Position numbers and translations under genes: made by a program | The notes under the pieces: generated by a model | The model's database searches: none | Seen by the model: only the letters and a program-made list of their open reading frames with translations | Told to the model about the DNA's origin: nothing | Source: Planctomycetota bacterium | GTDB taxonomy: Bacteria > Planctomycetota > UBA8108 > UBA1146 | Direction: 5' to 3' | NCBI GenBank assembly: GCA_002691835.1 | Contig: NZJA01000076.1 | Span: forward strand, 1-14,097 | DNA length: 14,097 nucleotides | Shown: positions 7,772 to 14,097 of the stretch, in pieces | Position numbering within the stretch: the first letter of the stretch is position 1 | How the letters are laid out: each line of letters starts with the position of its first letter

Positions 7772-8578
7772 TTAAGACCTTTTTCTTGTCACTTCGACAG
7801 CGCTGCAGCGTGCACCTGGTACGGCTTGAGGTTTTTCTGCACGAATCGTCACGCTAGCCACCTTTGGATCTTTAAGACAGTCAGTGGCGACGTCCTCCAC
7901 GAGAGTTTCTATCAGTTGATATTTATTGGCAACGATCATTGCCTTCGCTCGTTCTGCGAGTTTGAAATAATCCACGGTATTTTCGACAGCTTCTGTTTCG
8001 CGTGCTTTTCTGAAGCATGTTTCAAGAGTAATGCTCAGCCGCAACGTTTGGGTGTTGATCCGTTCCTCAGGCAATATCCCAATGATGCATTCAAATTCGA
8101 GACTGTCGATCATCACCTTGCCTTTGGAGATCTCCTGATTCTCTGGAGGGCTATTTTGTAGGATTCCCATGACCAAGGGGTGCTCAAGCAGTTCTCGGGT
8201 TGGAGTATTTAAGTCGAGTTCCAGTGCGCTATTGGGTGTTTGCCATGCGCTTTCAGTGGACTCCTCATTTCTTATCACGGTCGTAGTATCGCAGTCAGCC
8301 AAAAAGGCATGCGAAATAAAGTGAGCAGGGGTGTGGAAGTCCTCAGGGCTTCTCAACTCTTGAACCAGTAGGCTCGTGAGCGAGTTGAGTGTGAGTCCGG
8401 TTTCCTCAAGAGCCTCCCGTTTCATTGCTTCTATTAATGTTTCACCAAATTCGACTTTTCCTGCTGGTAAGGCCCATTTACCCGACCATTTTGGCGATTT
8501 AAGAAACAAGATTTCTCCAGCCGTATTTTGTATCAGTGCTGCCACGGTAGTGATGGGGCGTGAGAAATTTGTCGTCAT
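7772..8578 (-). CDS. folB: Fusion of a Nudix hydrolase with dihydroneopterin aldolase (FolB)
   Basis: This 268-residue protein has two domains. Residues about 8-140 are a Nudix hydrolase with a complete Nudix box (40-62: Gly40, Glu46, Arg54-Glu55, Glu58-Glu59, Gly61), which binds Mg and cleaves nucleoside-diphosphate-linked substrates. Residues about 154-265 match FolB, which converts 7,8-dihydroneopterin to 6-hydroxymethyl-dihydropterin and glycolaldehyde in folate synthesis. Visible FolB features are GILPEER (167-173), the pterin-binding Glu224 in LIETLVED, and Lys249 in EKPQAVPG, which aligns with the catalytic Lys of E. coli FolB. A Nudix enzyme removes pyrophosphate from dihydroneopterin triphosphate earlier in the same pathway, so a bifunctional folate enzyme is plausible but is inference. 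The Nudix half could instead be a house-cleaning or ADP-ribose-type enzyme. It is the last operon gene; its ATG overlaps the ELM1-family stop in ATGA, and no Shine-Dalgarno is visible, so translational coupling is likely. Confidence 0.9.
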   Translation of the reverse strand: MTTNFSRPITTVAALIQNTAGEILFLKSPKWSGKWALPAGKVEFGETLIEAMKREALEETGLTLNSLTSLLVQELRSPEDFHTPAHFISHAFLADCDTTTVIRNEESTESAWQTPNSALELDLNTPTRELLEHPLVMGILQNSPPENQEISKGKVMIDSLEFECIIGILPEERINTQTLRLSITLETCFRKARETEAVENTVDYFKLAERAKAMIVANKYQLIETLVEDVATDCLKDPKVASVTIRAEKPQAVPGARCSAVEVTRKRS

Positions 8579-9519
8579 GGTGTTGGCTGCTTTCTTTTTC
8601 TGAGCAAATCAGAAATTTTTTGTCCGACACATTGTGTTGGATCTAGAATTTTCGTCGGGCTAGGTACTTCGTCGTAGATCCGATTGAACTCAAGTGCATG
8701 ACCGTTCCTGATCAATCGTTGCAATGTCTCGAGATGATAGATTTCCATAGCTTCAGGATCGGTAGTGACTAAGACTGGTTTTCCAGTGATTGCGGATTCG
8801 CAGCACATTGAAAGACTGTCTCCTGTGCAGAAAATTACATCCGATTGCTCCAGAAGATCGGTGTAACTTTTTGTATTTTTGTTTTCACAGTCAACGAACT
8901 TCTCTTCCACTTCGGAAAGAATGTTGCGTATCACGCTGAGCGCTTCCTTGGAGGTTCTTCGACTGTTGCTGATTCGGAATTTTCCGTTCCATATTTGGGC
9001 CTGTTCTAATAGCCGAATACCTAATCTTTCGGCGTAAGCGGGAGTGAACCCCTCACAGAATCTGGTGTTTCCGCCCAACAGTAGAGTCAACTTCGGAGTT
9101 TTAGCGACCTGTTTGTTGATTTGATTTTTTGGTCGGAATCGATGGGGAACTCCTAGAAGAGAAAGAACATTTTCTCCTCGAAGTTGCGGATGAGGGGGGG
9201 CTGAGATCAGATCGTAATCAAGAATGAGCGGGTCTAGTTGGTCAGGTAATATTGACGCTAGAAAAACCGTGAGTGGGTTTCCCACTGTTCTTGCGAGTTG
9301 AAGTGCTAGCTCGGTAGTATCTTCTCCCGTTCCCGCAATGAGGAGATCAGGAGTCCTCTGAAATGGCACTGAATGATGGTTGCCGACGATGGCCTCTGCT
9401 TCAGCGATGGTCATACGGGTGATTTTGCAATCCAGCCACTCTGCCACTCCTAGTCGTGCGTGGATTTCCCCTGTGTAGTCACTATCCAAGATAAGTGAAT
9501 GCCATTTTGCGGAATTCAT
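8575..9519 (-). CDS. ELM1-family protein (DUF1022, glycosyltransferase-like)
   Basis: This 314-residue protein matches the ELM1 (mitochondrial fission protein) family by its motifs: LLLGGNTRF (146-154), SNSRRTS (184-190) and a TGDSLSMCCESA stretch (232-243) followed by GKPVL (246-250). The family was named from a plant mitochondrial protein, but bacterial members have nothing to do with mitochondria. The glycine-rich and SM..E motifs recall GT-B-fold glycosyltransferases, so a sugar-nucleotide enzyme is possible; no bacterial activity is established as far as I know. There is no signal peptide or membrane helix, so it should be cytoplasmic. Its ATG overlaps the stop of the flavoprotein gene (ATGA at 9519-9516) and its stop overlaps the next start (8578-8575). 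No Shine-Dalgarno is visible before it. Length is near that of bacterial family members. Confidence 0.85.
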   Translation of the reverse strand: MNSAKWHSLILDSDYTGEIHARLGVAEWLDCKITRMTIAEAEAIVGNHHSVPFQRTPDLLIAGTGEDTTELALQLARTVGNPLTVFLASILPDQLDPLILDYDLISAPPHPQLRGENVLSLLGVPHRFRPKNQINKQVAKTPKLTLLLGGNTRFCEGFTPAYAERLGIRLLEQAQIWNGKFRISNSRRTSKEALSVIRNILSEVEEKFVDCENKNTKSYTDLLEQSDVIFCTGDSLSMCCESAITGKPVLVTTDPEAMEIYHLETLQRLIRNGHALEFNRIYDEVPSPTKILDPTQCVGQKISDLLRKRKQPTP

Positions 9520-10511
9520 CGATCTATTTTTCTGAGGTCTTCTTCGATTGTTTTGGCGACACGTGCACCGCTTCCTAAGGCAGTGACGACTGAAGCAGGT
9601 CCCTGCTGATGGAGGTCTCCAGCACAGTAGACTCCTGAGCGAGACCAGCGACCATCCGGGTCATGTTGTGGATAGCCTTTGGAGTCTAGAGGTAGATTCA
9701 ATCGAGATATACTTTCACTGAGAAGTTCGAAACGGGGAACAAATCCGATTCGCAGGTAGATCCGATTCACGTGAATTTTTGTAGATTCGTTTTGGTTATG
9801 AAGCTCAGCGATTAACCCTTCTTGGTGGGTGTTAATTGCTGAACATGAGCTGTTGAGAATCGTCAGTTGGCCTTTGTCGATGTATTCCTGCAAGCTTGCT
9901 TGAACTGCGCTTTGGGCCTTCGGTATGGATCGGCAAGCCAGAGTAACTTTTGCACCAGATTTCAAGAGGTCGAGGGTTGTGAAAAAAGCGTTATCTGCTC
10001 CCCCGATGACTAAAGCGGATTCTCCTTGATGAGTATTTTTTCCGGTCAGGTGGCCTAGAGGGTCTTCATCGATCGATTCTGAAACTTCTGAATTTAGTTT
10101 GAATGGAAGAGCTTCGATTCCACGTGGTCGAACTCCAGTTGCGATAACGATGGCTGAGCAATTAAGGGTTTCGTGTTGATGGTCGGTTTGGAAATCTACT
10201 TGGAATTTCCATGGGGAAGATTTTTTCAGATTGAGGCCCTTCAGTTCTGGAATGACCTTCAAATCTGATTGGGAACAATGATCAGCAAGGTTTTGGGCGA
10301 GGTCGTTGCTGGTTATTTGCGGTGAGCCTGCAATCCAGCGATTGGGTCGGTCTATCATTGCTGGGGTTCCACCAGGAAGGGTAGCTGTATCAAGTAGAAC
10401 CGGAAGATGACCCAAATTTTTGCACCAAAGAGCACATGAGATTCCTGCAGGTCCTCCTCCAAGAATGGCAATGGTCGCAGGAGTGTGTTTTACCAGACGG
10501 ATTGATTTCAT
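9516..10511 (-). CDS. Thioredoxin-reductase-like FAD/NAD(P) oxidoreductase lacking the CXXC
   Basis: This 331-residue flavoprotein has the class II pyridine nucleotide-disulfide reductase layout: FAD-binding GGGPAG (18-23), an IVIATG motif (121-126), an NAD(P)-binding GGADNA (170-175) and a C-terminal FAD motif GVYCAGD (293-299) followed by SVVTALGSGARVAKTI. Thioredoxin reductase carries a redox CXXC just before the second nucleotide-binding motif. That segment here (about 143-167) contains no cysteine, so it is not a classical thioredoxin reductase. Ferredoxin/flavodoxin-NADP reductase-type or another FAD-dependent redox role fits better; the electron acceptor is unknown. It is cytoplasmic, with no membrane helix. 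The ATG has an AGGA site four bases upstream and lies 13 bases after the xylA stop. Its stop overlaps the ELM1-family start. Confidence 0.88.
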   Translation of the reverse strand: MKSIRLVKHTPATIAILGGGPAGISCALWCKNLGHLPVLLDTATLPGGTPAMIDRPNRWIAGSPQITSNDLAQNLADHCSQSDLKVIPELKGLNLKKSSPWKFQVDFQTDHQHETLNCSAIVIATGVRPRGIEALPFKLNSEVSESIDEDPLGHLTGKNTHQGESALVIGGADNAFFTTLDLLKSGAKVTLACRSIPKAQSAVQASLQEYIDKGQLTILNSSCSAINTHQEGLIAELHNQNESTKIHVNRIYLRIGFVPRFELLSESISRLNLPLDSKGYPQHDPDGRWSRSGVYCAGDLHQQGPASVVTALGSGARVAKTIEEDLRKIDR

Positions 10512-10524
10512 GTATTCCTGTGAT

Positions 10525-11700
10525 TCAGCGTGCTCCCAAAAGATGTTCGATGAGTACTTGGTCTAGCCTTTCCCAATGAAGGCCTTTTGCTCCAAGCTGT
10601 TCCACATCCAACTGAAGTGATTTCAGATGAGATGCTTTATCTGCTGAATAGGCTCCCAGCAATCCATCTACCTCGGGATTTGTCTGTTCTGAGATCAGTT
10701 CGATGACTTCGGGGTCGTTATCGAAAGCCTGAGCCTTCTCTTTGAGAATTTTGTAAGTGCGCATGCAGCCGCGTGCAAATTCCCAAACTCCATCGAGATC
10801 TTCCGTTCGATATGCATGTGCATCGAAGTGACGGCTTCCTTGCCAGCGTGGAGTCCCAGCGGTGCCTTCGAGTAATCTGATCAGCAGAAAGGCCTGTTTG
10901 ATATCTTCTGCACCAAAGCGGAAATCTTGATCATATCGGCCGATTTTCTGACTGTTCAGATCAATGTGGAATAGTTTGTCGGCCTCCATGGCTTGACCCA
11001 CTCCATGAACAAACGAAAGCCCAGCCATCGTCTCATGGGCGACCTCGGGATTGACTCCCACCATGTCCGAATGATCGAGAGTTTCGATGAAATGAAGCAT
11101 GTGCCCAGTAGTAGGGAAATAGATGTCTCCCCGAGGTTCGTTGGGCTTGGCTTCTAGAGCAAACTTGAGGGCATATCCCTGATCTCTGACGTATTCACAG
11201 AGGAAATTCATGGCCTCACGAATTCTTTTAATCGCACTACGGGGATCACGACAGGCCTCTACTTCGGTTCCTTCACGGCCTCCCCAGAAGACATAAGTTT
11301 CGGCGCCAAGTTCTGCGCCTAGATCGATGCCTTGCATCGTTTTTTGGAGTGCGAAAGCCCTGACTGCCGGATCATTTGCAGTAAATGCACCGTCCTTGAA
11401 AATCGGATGGGAAAACAGATTTGTCGTAGCCATCGGTATGGCGAGGCCGTTTTCGCGACAAGTTTTCTGGAAATCTGAAACGATGCGATCTCTCTCCGCT
11501 GCTGTTGCATCAAACGGTACGAGATCGTTGTCGTGGAGATTGACACCGTATGCGCCAATTTCTGCAAGCTTTCGAGCGATATCACACGGATCTTGACTTG
11601 GGCGAACCGCTGATCCAAAAGGGTCCCGTCCCGGGTTGCCAACTGTCCATAAACCAAAAGTAAATCGGTCTTCAGGGGTGGGCTGGTAATTGCCAGACAT
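10525..11700 (-). CDS. xylA: Xylose isomerase, class I (short, actinobacterial type)
   Basis: This 391-residue enzyme interconverts D-xylose and D-xylulose (and glucose/fructose) using two divalent metal ions. It aligns with the Streptomyces enzyme from the first residues ([18 protein letters not shown]) to the end (LLGAR), offset by two residues up to the metal ligands. The catalytic and metal residues are all visible: His56, Asp59, Trp139, Glu183, Lys185, Glu219, His222, Asp247, Asp257, Asp259 and Asp293. The length fits the short class; the longer class II enzymes of E. coli and Bacteroidetes have an N-terminal extension absent here. The start is supported by GGAGG at 11712-11708, seven bases upstream, and by a one-base overlap with the oxidoreductase stop (TGATG). 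No xylulokinase or xylose transporter is in the window, so the physiological sugar could be another aldose. Confidence 0.97.
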   Translation of the reverse strand: MSGNYQPTPEDRFTFGLWTVGNPGRDPFGSAVRPSQDPCDIARKLAEIGAYGVNLHDNDLVPFDATAAERDRIVSDFQKTCRENGLAIPMATTNLFSHPIFKDGAFTANDPAVRAFALQKTMQGIDLGAELGAETYVFWGGREGTEVEACRDPRSAIKRIREAMNFLCEYVRDQGYALKFALEAKPNEPRGDIYFPTTGHMLHFIETLDHSDMVGVNPEVAHETMAGLSFVHGVGQAMEADKLFHIDLNSQKIGRYDQDFRFGAEDIKQAFLLIRLLEGTAGTPRWQGSRHFDAHAYRTEDLDGVWEFARGCMRTYKILKEKAQAFDNDPEVIELISEQTNPEVDGLLGAYSADKASHLKSLQLDVEQLGAKGLHWERLDQVLIEHLLGAR

Positions 11701-12848
11701 CAGTGATCCTCCGCAGGCATGGAAACCCAGCTCTTTGTTTCATTCGATTCGAGGGCCGCACCAATAAATTGAACTCCGCGGACTCCGTCGAGGATTCCAG
11801 GGAATGGTTGATCAAGATTTGAGGTTTCATTCCGCACTGCTGAAGCAAAATTCGAATAGATGTTTGCGAAGGCTTCAAGGTAGCCCTCAGGATGGCCTGC
11901 AGGTGTTCGAGTCAGGCTAGCCGAGGCTTCGCCGGTAGTTGCTGATGCCGTTCGTAAATTTCTTGTGACAGCATCCTCTCCCGTGATTTTAAGATCATTC
12001 GGGTGTTCCTGATCCCATTCCAATGCACCACGGGTTCCATAAATCCGGATTTTCAAACCGTTTTCTCGTCCGAAGCAGATCTGACTTGAACAGAGAGTTC
12101 CGGTGGCTCCACCAGACATTCTGAACAAAATCATGTCGTCGTCATCGAGAGCGCGACCTTCGACAAAGGTATCGAGTATCGCCAGTAACGAGTCGATCCG
12201 GTCGCCAGTGATGAATTCGAGTAGCTGGTGTGCGTGGGTTCCGATGTCGCCCAAAGCTCCGACTGGTCCAGATCTTTTGGGATCTGTGCGCCAATCCGCC
12301 TGCTTCTGACCACTGTCCTCGAGTTTTTCAGAGAGCCAACCTTGAAGATACTCCACGTAAACCTTGCGGATTGTTCCAAGTTCTCCCTTGAGAACCCGTT
12401 CTCTGGCTTCTCGAACCATGGGAGAAGCTGAGTAGTTGTGGGTGAGTGCAAAGACCTTTCCCGATTCTTCTACGGCGGATTTCATCTCTTGGGCTTCTTC
12501 TGCGGAGATGCAAAGAGGCTTGTCGCAAATCACGTGAAATCCGGATCTAAGAGCCTTGCACGTAGGACCATGATGTACGTGATTGGGAGTCACGATACTG
12601 ATGGCTTCAATCCTATCTTGTTCGGGAAGTCTCAGTTCTTGTTCGATCATTTCTTCCCATGTGGAGTAACAACGTGATGGATCAATCCCTAATTCAGCAC
12701 CGGTAGCCTTTGTGTTTTCGGGGGCTCTTCCGAAGCAACCTGCAACGAGGTCAAATTGGTGATCCATTCGCATGGCGATTCTGTGGACTGCACCGATGAA
12801 GGCTCCTTGGCCTCCACCGACCATTCCGATTCGGACACGTTGGGACAT
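11700..12848 (-). CDS. Gfo/Idh/MocA-family NAD(P)-dependent oxidoreductase
   Basis: This 382-residue protein has an N-terminal Rossmann fold with GGGQGAFIG (11-19), the TPNHVHHG segment (87-94) and the family CDKP motif (108-111) with catalytic Lys110. A DIGTH motif (201-205) sits in the substrate-binding half; Asp201 and His205 fit the usual catalytic pair. Members oxidise or reduce hydroxyl groups of sugars, inositols and glycosides with NAD(P). The C-terminal half is the family's alpha/beta dimer and substrate domain. There is no Tat or Sec signal, so it acts in the cytoplasm, unlike the many secreted Gfo/Idh/MocA proteins of planctomycetes. It sits between a TIM-barrel isomerase and xylA, which suggests a sugar or inositol pathway, with the substrate unknown. 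Its TAGGAG ribosome-binding site overlaps the stop of the preceding gene. Confidence 0.93.
   Translation of the reverse strand: MSQRVRIGMVGGGQGAFIGAVHRIAMRMDHQFDLVAGCFGRAPENTKATGAELGIDPSRCYSTWEEMIEQELRLPEQDRIEAISIVTPNHVHHGPTCKALRSGFHVICDKPLCISAEEAQEMKSAVEESGKVFALTHNYSASPMVREARERVLKGELGTIRKVYVEYLQGWLSEKLEDSGQKQADWRTDPKRSGPVGALGDIGTHAHQLLEFITGDRIDSLLAILDTFVEGRALDDDDMILFRMSGGATGTLCSSQICFGRENGLKIRIYGTRGALEWDQEHPNDLKITGEDAVTRNLRTASATTGEASASLTRTPAGHPEGYLEAFANIYSNFASAVRNETSNLDQPFPGILDGVRGVQFIGAALESNETKSWVSMPAEDH
11708..11712 (-). promoter_or_regulatory. Shine-Dalgarno of xylA
   Basis: GGAGG on the minus strand stands seven bases before the xylA ATG and lies inside the last codons of the preceding oxidoreductase gene. 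Confidence 0.7.
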
Positions 12849-12853
12849 CTGAT

Positions 12854-12859
12854 CTCCTA
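12854..12859 (-). promoter_or_regulatory. Ribosome-binding site overlapping the upstream stop codon
   Basis: On the minus strand TAGGAG combines the TAG stop of the TIM-barrel gene with a GGAG Shine-Dalgarno, five bases before the oxidoreductase ATG. Ribosomes ending one gene sit on the start signal of the next, which suggests translational coupling. Confidence 0.7.
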
Positions 12860-13912
12860 ATTATCCAAACCGAGGATTTTTCGATTCAATGCGGGGTCAC
12901 TACCACCAGCAAAGTCGTCGAAAGAGGTCTCGGTGACTTCGAGAATATGCTGAGCTACAAAATCTGCGGCTTTCGCGGCACCTGCAGATTTATCCTCATA
13001 AGGGCATTCCCACTCCACTACAGCCCAGCCGTCGAAGCCATGCCGCGTGAGTGCCGTGAAAATTCCCTGAAAATCGATGGCCCCGTCTCCCGGGGTCCGA
13101 AACCGACCAGGGCGATCTTTCCAATCCAAGTATCCGCCGTAAACTCCGCTTCTTCCTGATCTCACGAGTTCGGCATCTTTGACATGAAATGATTTGATGC
13201 GTTCGTGATAAATATCGATGAAGTCGATGTAATCGAGAGCCATCAATTCGAAGTGGCTTGGGTCGTAGTTGATGCATGCTCTTGAGTGATCCTTGACCTC
13301 AGAAAGGAACATCTCGTAGGAAGCTCCATCATGAAGGTCCTCACCCGGATGAATTTCGAATGAACAGTCGACTCCGCATTCCTCAGCATGTTCGAGAATA
13401 GGCATCCAACGTTTGCCGAGTTCTTTGAATGCTTCTTCAATAAGGCCTTCTGGGCGTTGAGGCCAGGGATAGACATACGGCCATGCTAGAGCTCCACTAA
13501 ATGTCACCATCGAAGTCAGACCAAGGTTTTTACTAGCAGTGAGGCAATTTTTGACCTGTTGAATCGCCCAGTCGGTTCGCTCTTGGGGCTTTCCGCGGAC
13601 CGACTCGTCGGCAAAACCGTCGAACATTGCATCGTAGGCGGGATGCACAGCGACAAGCTGACCTTGAAGGTGTGTGGATAATTCGGTAACGGTGAGTCCC
13701 CGAGATTCGACATTTCCTCGCCACTCATCGCAGTATTCTTTGGATTCAGCTGCCAGGCTTAGATCGATGCAGCGCGGATCCCAAGTCGGGATCTGGACTC
13801 CGAGGTATCCGAGATCTCTACACCAGTCGAGAATGGTATCGAACTCATTAAATGGGGCCTCATCTGCCATGTATTGGGCAAGAAAGAGGGCGGGGCCCTG
13901 AATGGATGCCAT
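12857..13912 (-). CDS. TIM-barrel sugar phosphate isomerase/epimerase family protein
   Basis: This 351-residue protein belongs to the xylose isomerase-like TIM-barrel (AP endonuclease 2) superfamily that includes sugar epimerases and inosose isomerases and dehydratases. Likely metal ligands in the usual strand order are Glu186 (FEIHPG), Asp217 and His220 (NYDPSH), His243 with Asp246 (FHVKD), and Glu300 (VVEWE). His81 (STHLQGQ) also fits an active-site position. It should act in the cytoplasm on a keto or aldo sugar or an inositol derivative. A paired TIM-barrel isomerase and Gfo/Idh/MocA oxidoreductase is a recurrent arrangement in sugar and inositol catabolism. I chose the ATG at 13912 because AGGAGG lies eight bases before it. 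The in-frame GTG at 13921 would leave only one base between the ribosome site and the start. It is the first gene of the operon. Confidence 0.92.
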   Translation of the reverse strand: MASIQGPALFLAQYMADEAPFNEFDTILDWCRDLGYLGVQIPTWDPRCIDLSLAAESKEYCDEWRGNVESRGLTVTELSTHLQGQLVAVHPAYDAMFDGFADESVRGKPQERTDWAIQQVKNCLTASKNLGLTSMVTFSGALAWPYVYPWPQRPEGLIEEAFKELGKRWMPILEHAEECGVDCSFEIHPGEDLHDGASYEMFLSEVKDHSRACINYDPSHFELMALDYIDFIDIYHERIKSFHVKDAELVRSGRSGVYGGYLDWKDRPGRFRTPGDGAIDFQGIFTALTRHGFDGWAVVEWECPYEDKSAGAAKAADFVAQHILEVTETSFDDFAGGSDPALNRKILGLDN

Positions 13913-13920
13913 GAAACACA

Positions 13921-13926
13921 CCTCCT
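13921..13926 (-). promoter_or_regulatory. Strong Shine-Dalgarno that sets the TIM-barrel start
   Basis: AGGAGG on the minus strand stands eight bases before the ATG at 13912. It is the best ribosome-binding site in the window and rules out the in-frame GTG at 13921 as the start. Confidence 0.8.
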
Positions 13927-14004
13927 GCTACTTCTTTGGCCAGAGGGCTGAGTTTTCCCCGATTCACTGGGGGGCACTGCAGAGCAGCCTGGCTTGTGGG
14001 ATTG

Positions 14005-14018
14005 GGGGGATTTCCCCC
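14005..14018. repeat. GC-rich inverted repeat upstream of the operon
   Basis: GGGGG, a four-base ATTT spacer and CCCCC form a perfect five-base-pair inverted repeat about 95 bases before the first operon start. A second, weaker one (CCCC, eight bases, GGGG) lies at about 13957-13972. Either could be an operator or a leader hairpin. No promoter hexamers could be placed confidently in 13922-14097. Confidence 0.35.
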
Positions 14019-14097
14019 GAGTCTGAACCAACTTCAGGCACAGACAGAGGGTCGTCAAGGGTGCTCAGAGCCGGTGAAGGGTGAGGAAAAGCTCAAA

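Noticed and set aside
7826..8161. Open frame of 111 codons on the plus strand
   Set aside because: It is antisense to the FolB domain, which is clearly the real gene.
13913..13921. GTG at 13921 as the start of the TIM-barrel gene, giving three extra residues
   Set aside because: Only one base separates it from AGGAGG, whereas the ATG at 13912 has an eight-base spacing.
13902..14084. Small plus-strand frame of 60 codons at the right edge
   Set aside because: It overlaps the start and leader of the operon on the opposite strand and has no supporting motif.
1..14097. tRNA, rRNA, CRISPR array, insertion sequence or phage genes
   Set aside because: No cloverleaf-like segment, regularly spaced repeat, transposase motif or phage gene was seen; almost all the DNA is accounted for by nine genes.

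Overview
The window looks like chromosomal DNA from a bacterium of the Planctomycetota/Verrucomicrobiota (PVC) group. The evidence is three large membrane-anchored Hanks-type Ser/Thr kinases side by side, two of them fused to formylglycine-generating-enzyme-like (FGE/SUMF1) domains, next to Gfo/Idh/MocA and sugar-isomerase genes. Both traits are common in that group. This is a family-level inference; there is no rRNA or other phylogenetic marker here.

Left half (1-7736), a signalling block. A kinase-FGE gene runs off the left edge (minus strand, start at 2060). An intact paralogue of it lies just upstream on the same strand (4654-2219). Across a 253-base AT-rich divergent intergenic region, a third kinase reads rightward (4908-7736) and carries a C-terminal TPR array instead of an FGE domain. 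All three are predicted to be single-pass membrane proteins with the kinase inside the cell and the C-terminal domain outside. The catalytic residues are intact in all three kinases, so the cluster appears to be a set of active kinases with different output or sensor domains. Two of the three use TTG starts. The FGE domain of the middle kinase has degenerated.

Right half (7772-13912), one six-gene minus-strand operon. Its order of transcription is: TIM-barrel sugar isomerase/epimerase, Gfo/Idh/MocA oxidoreductase, class I xylose isomerase (xylA), thioredoxin-reductase-like flavoprotein without the redox CXXC, ELM1-family protein, and a Nudix-FolB fusion. Neighbouring genes overlap by 1-4 bases or are separated by 8-13 bases. 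Shine-Dalgarno sequences are strong for the first three genes, moderate for the fourth and absent for the last two, which start inside ATGA overlaps and are probably translated by coupling. The first three genes suggest sugar interconversion and oxidation. The last gene points to folate (pterin) synthesis.

The kinase block and the operon converge at 7737-7771. No tRNA, rRNA, CRISPR array, insertion sequence or phage gene was seen. The most notable items are the Nudix-FolB fusion, which could join two near-consecutive folate steps in one chain, the divergent kinase cluster with a decaying FGE domain, and a strict 42-residue TPR period in the third kinase.
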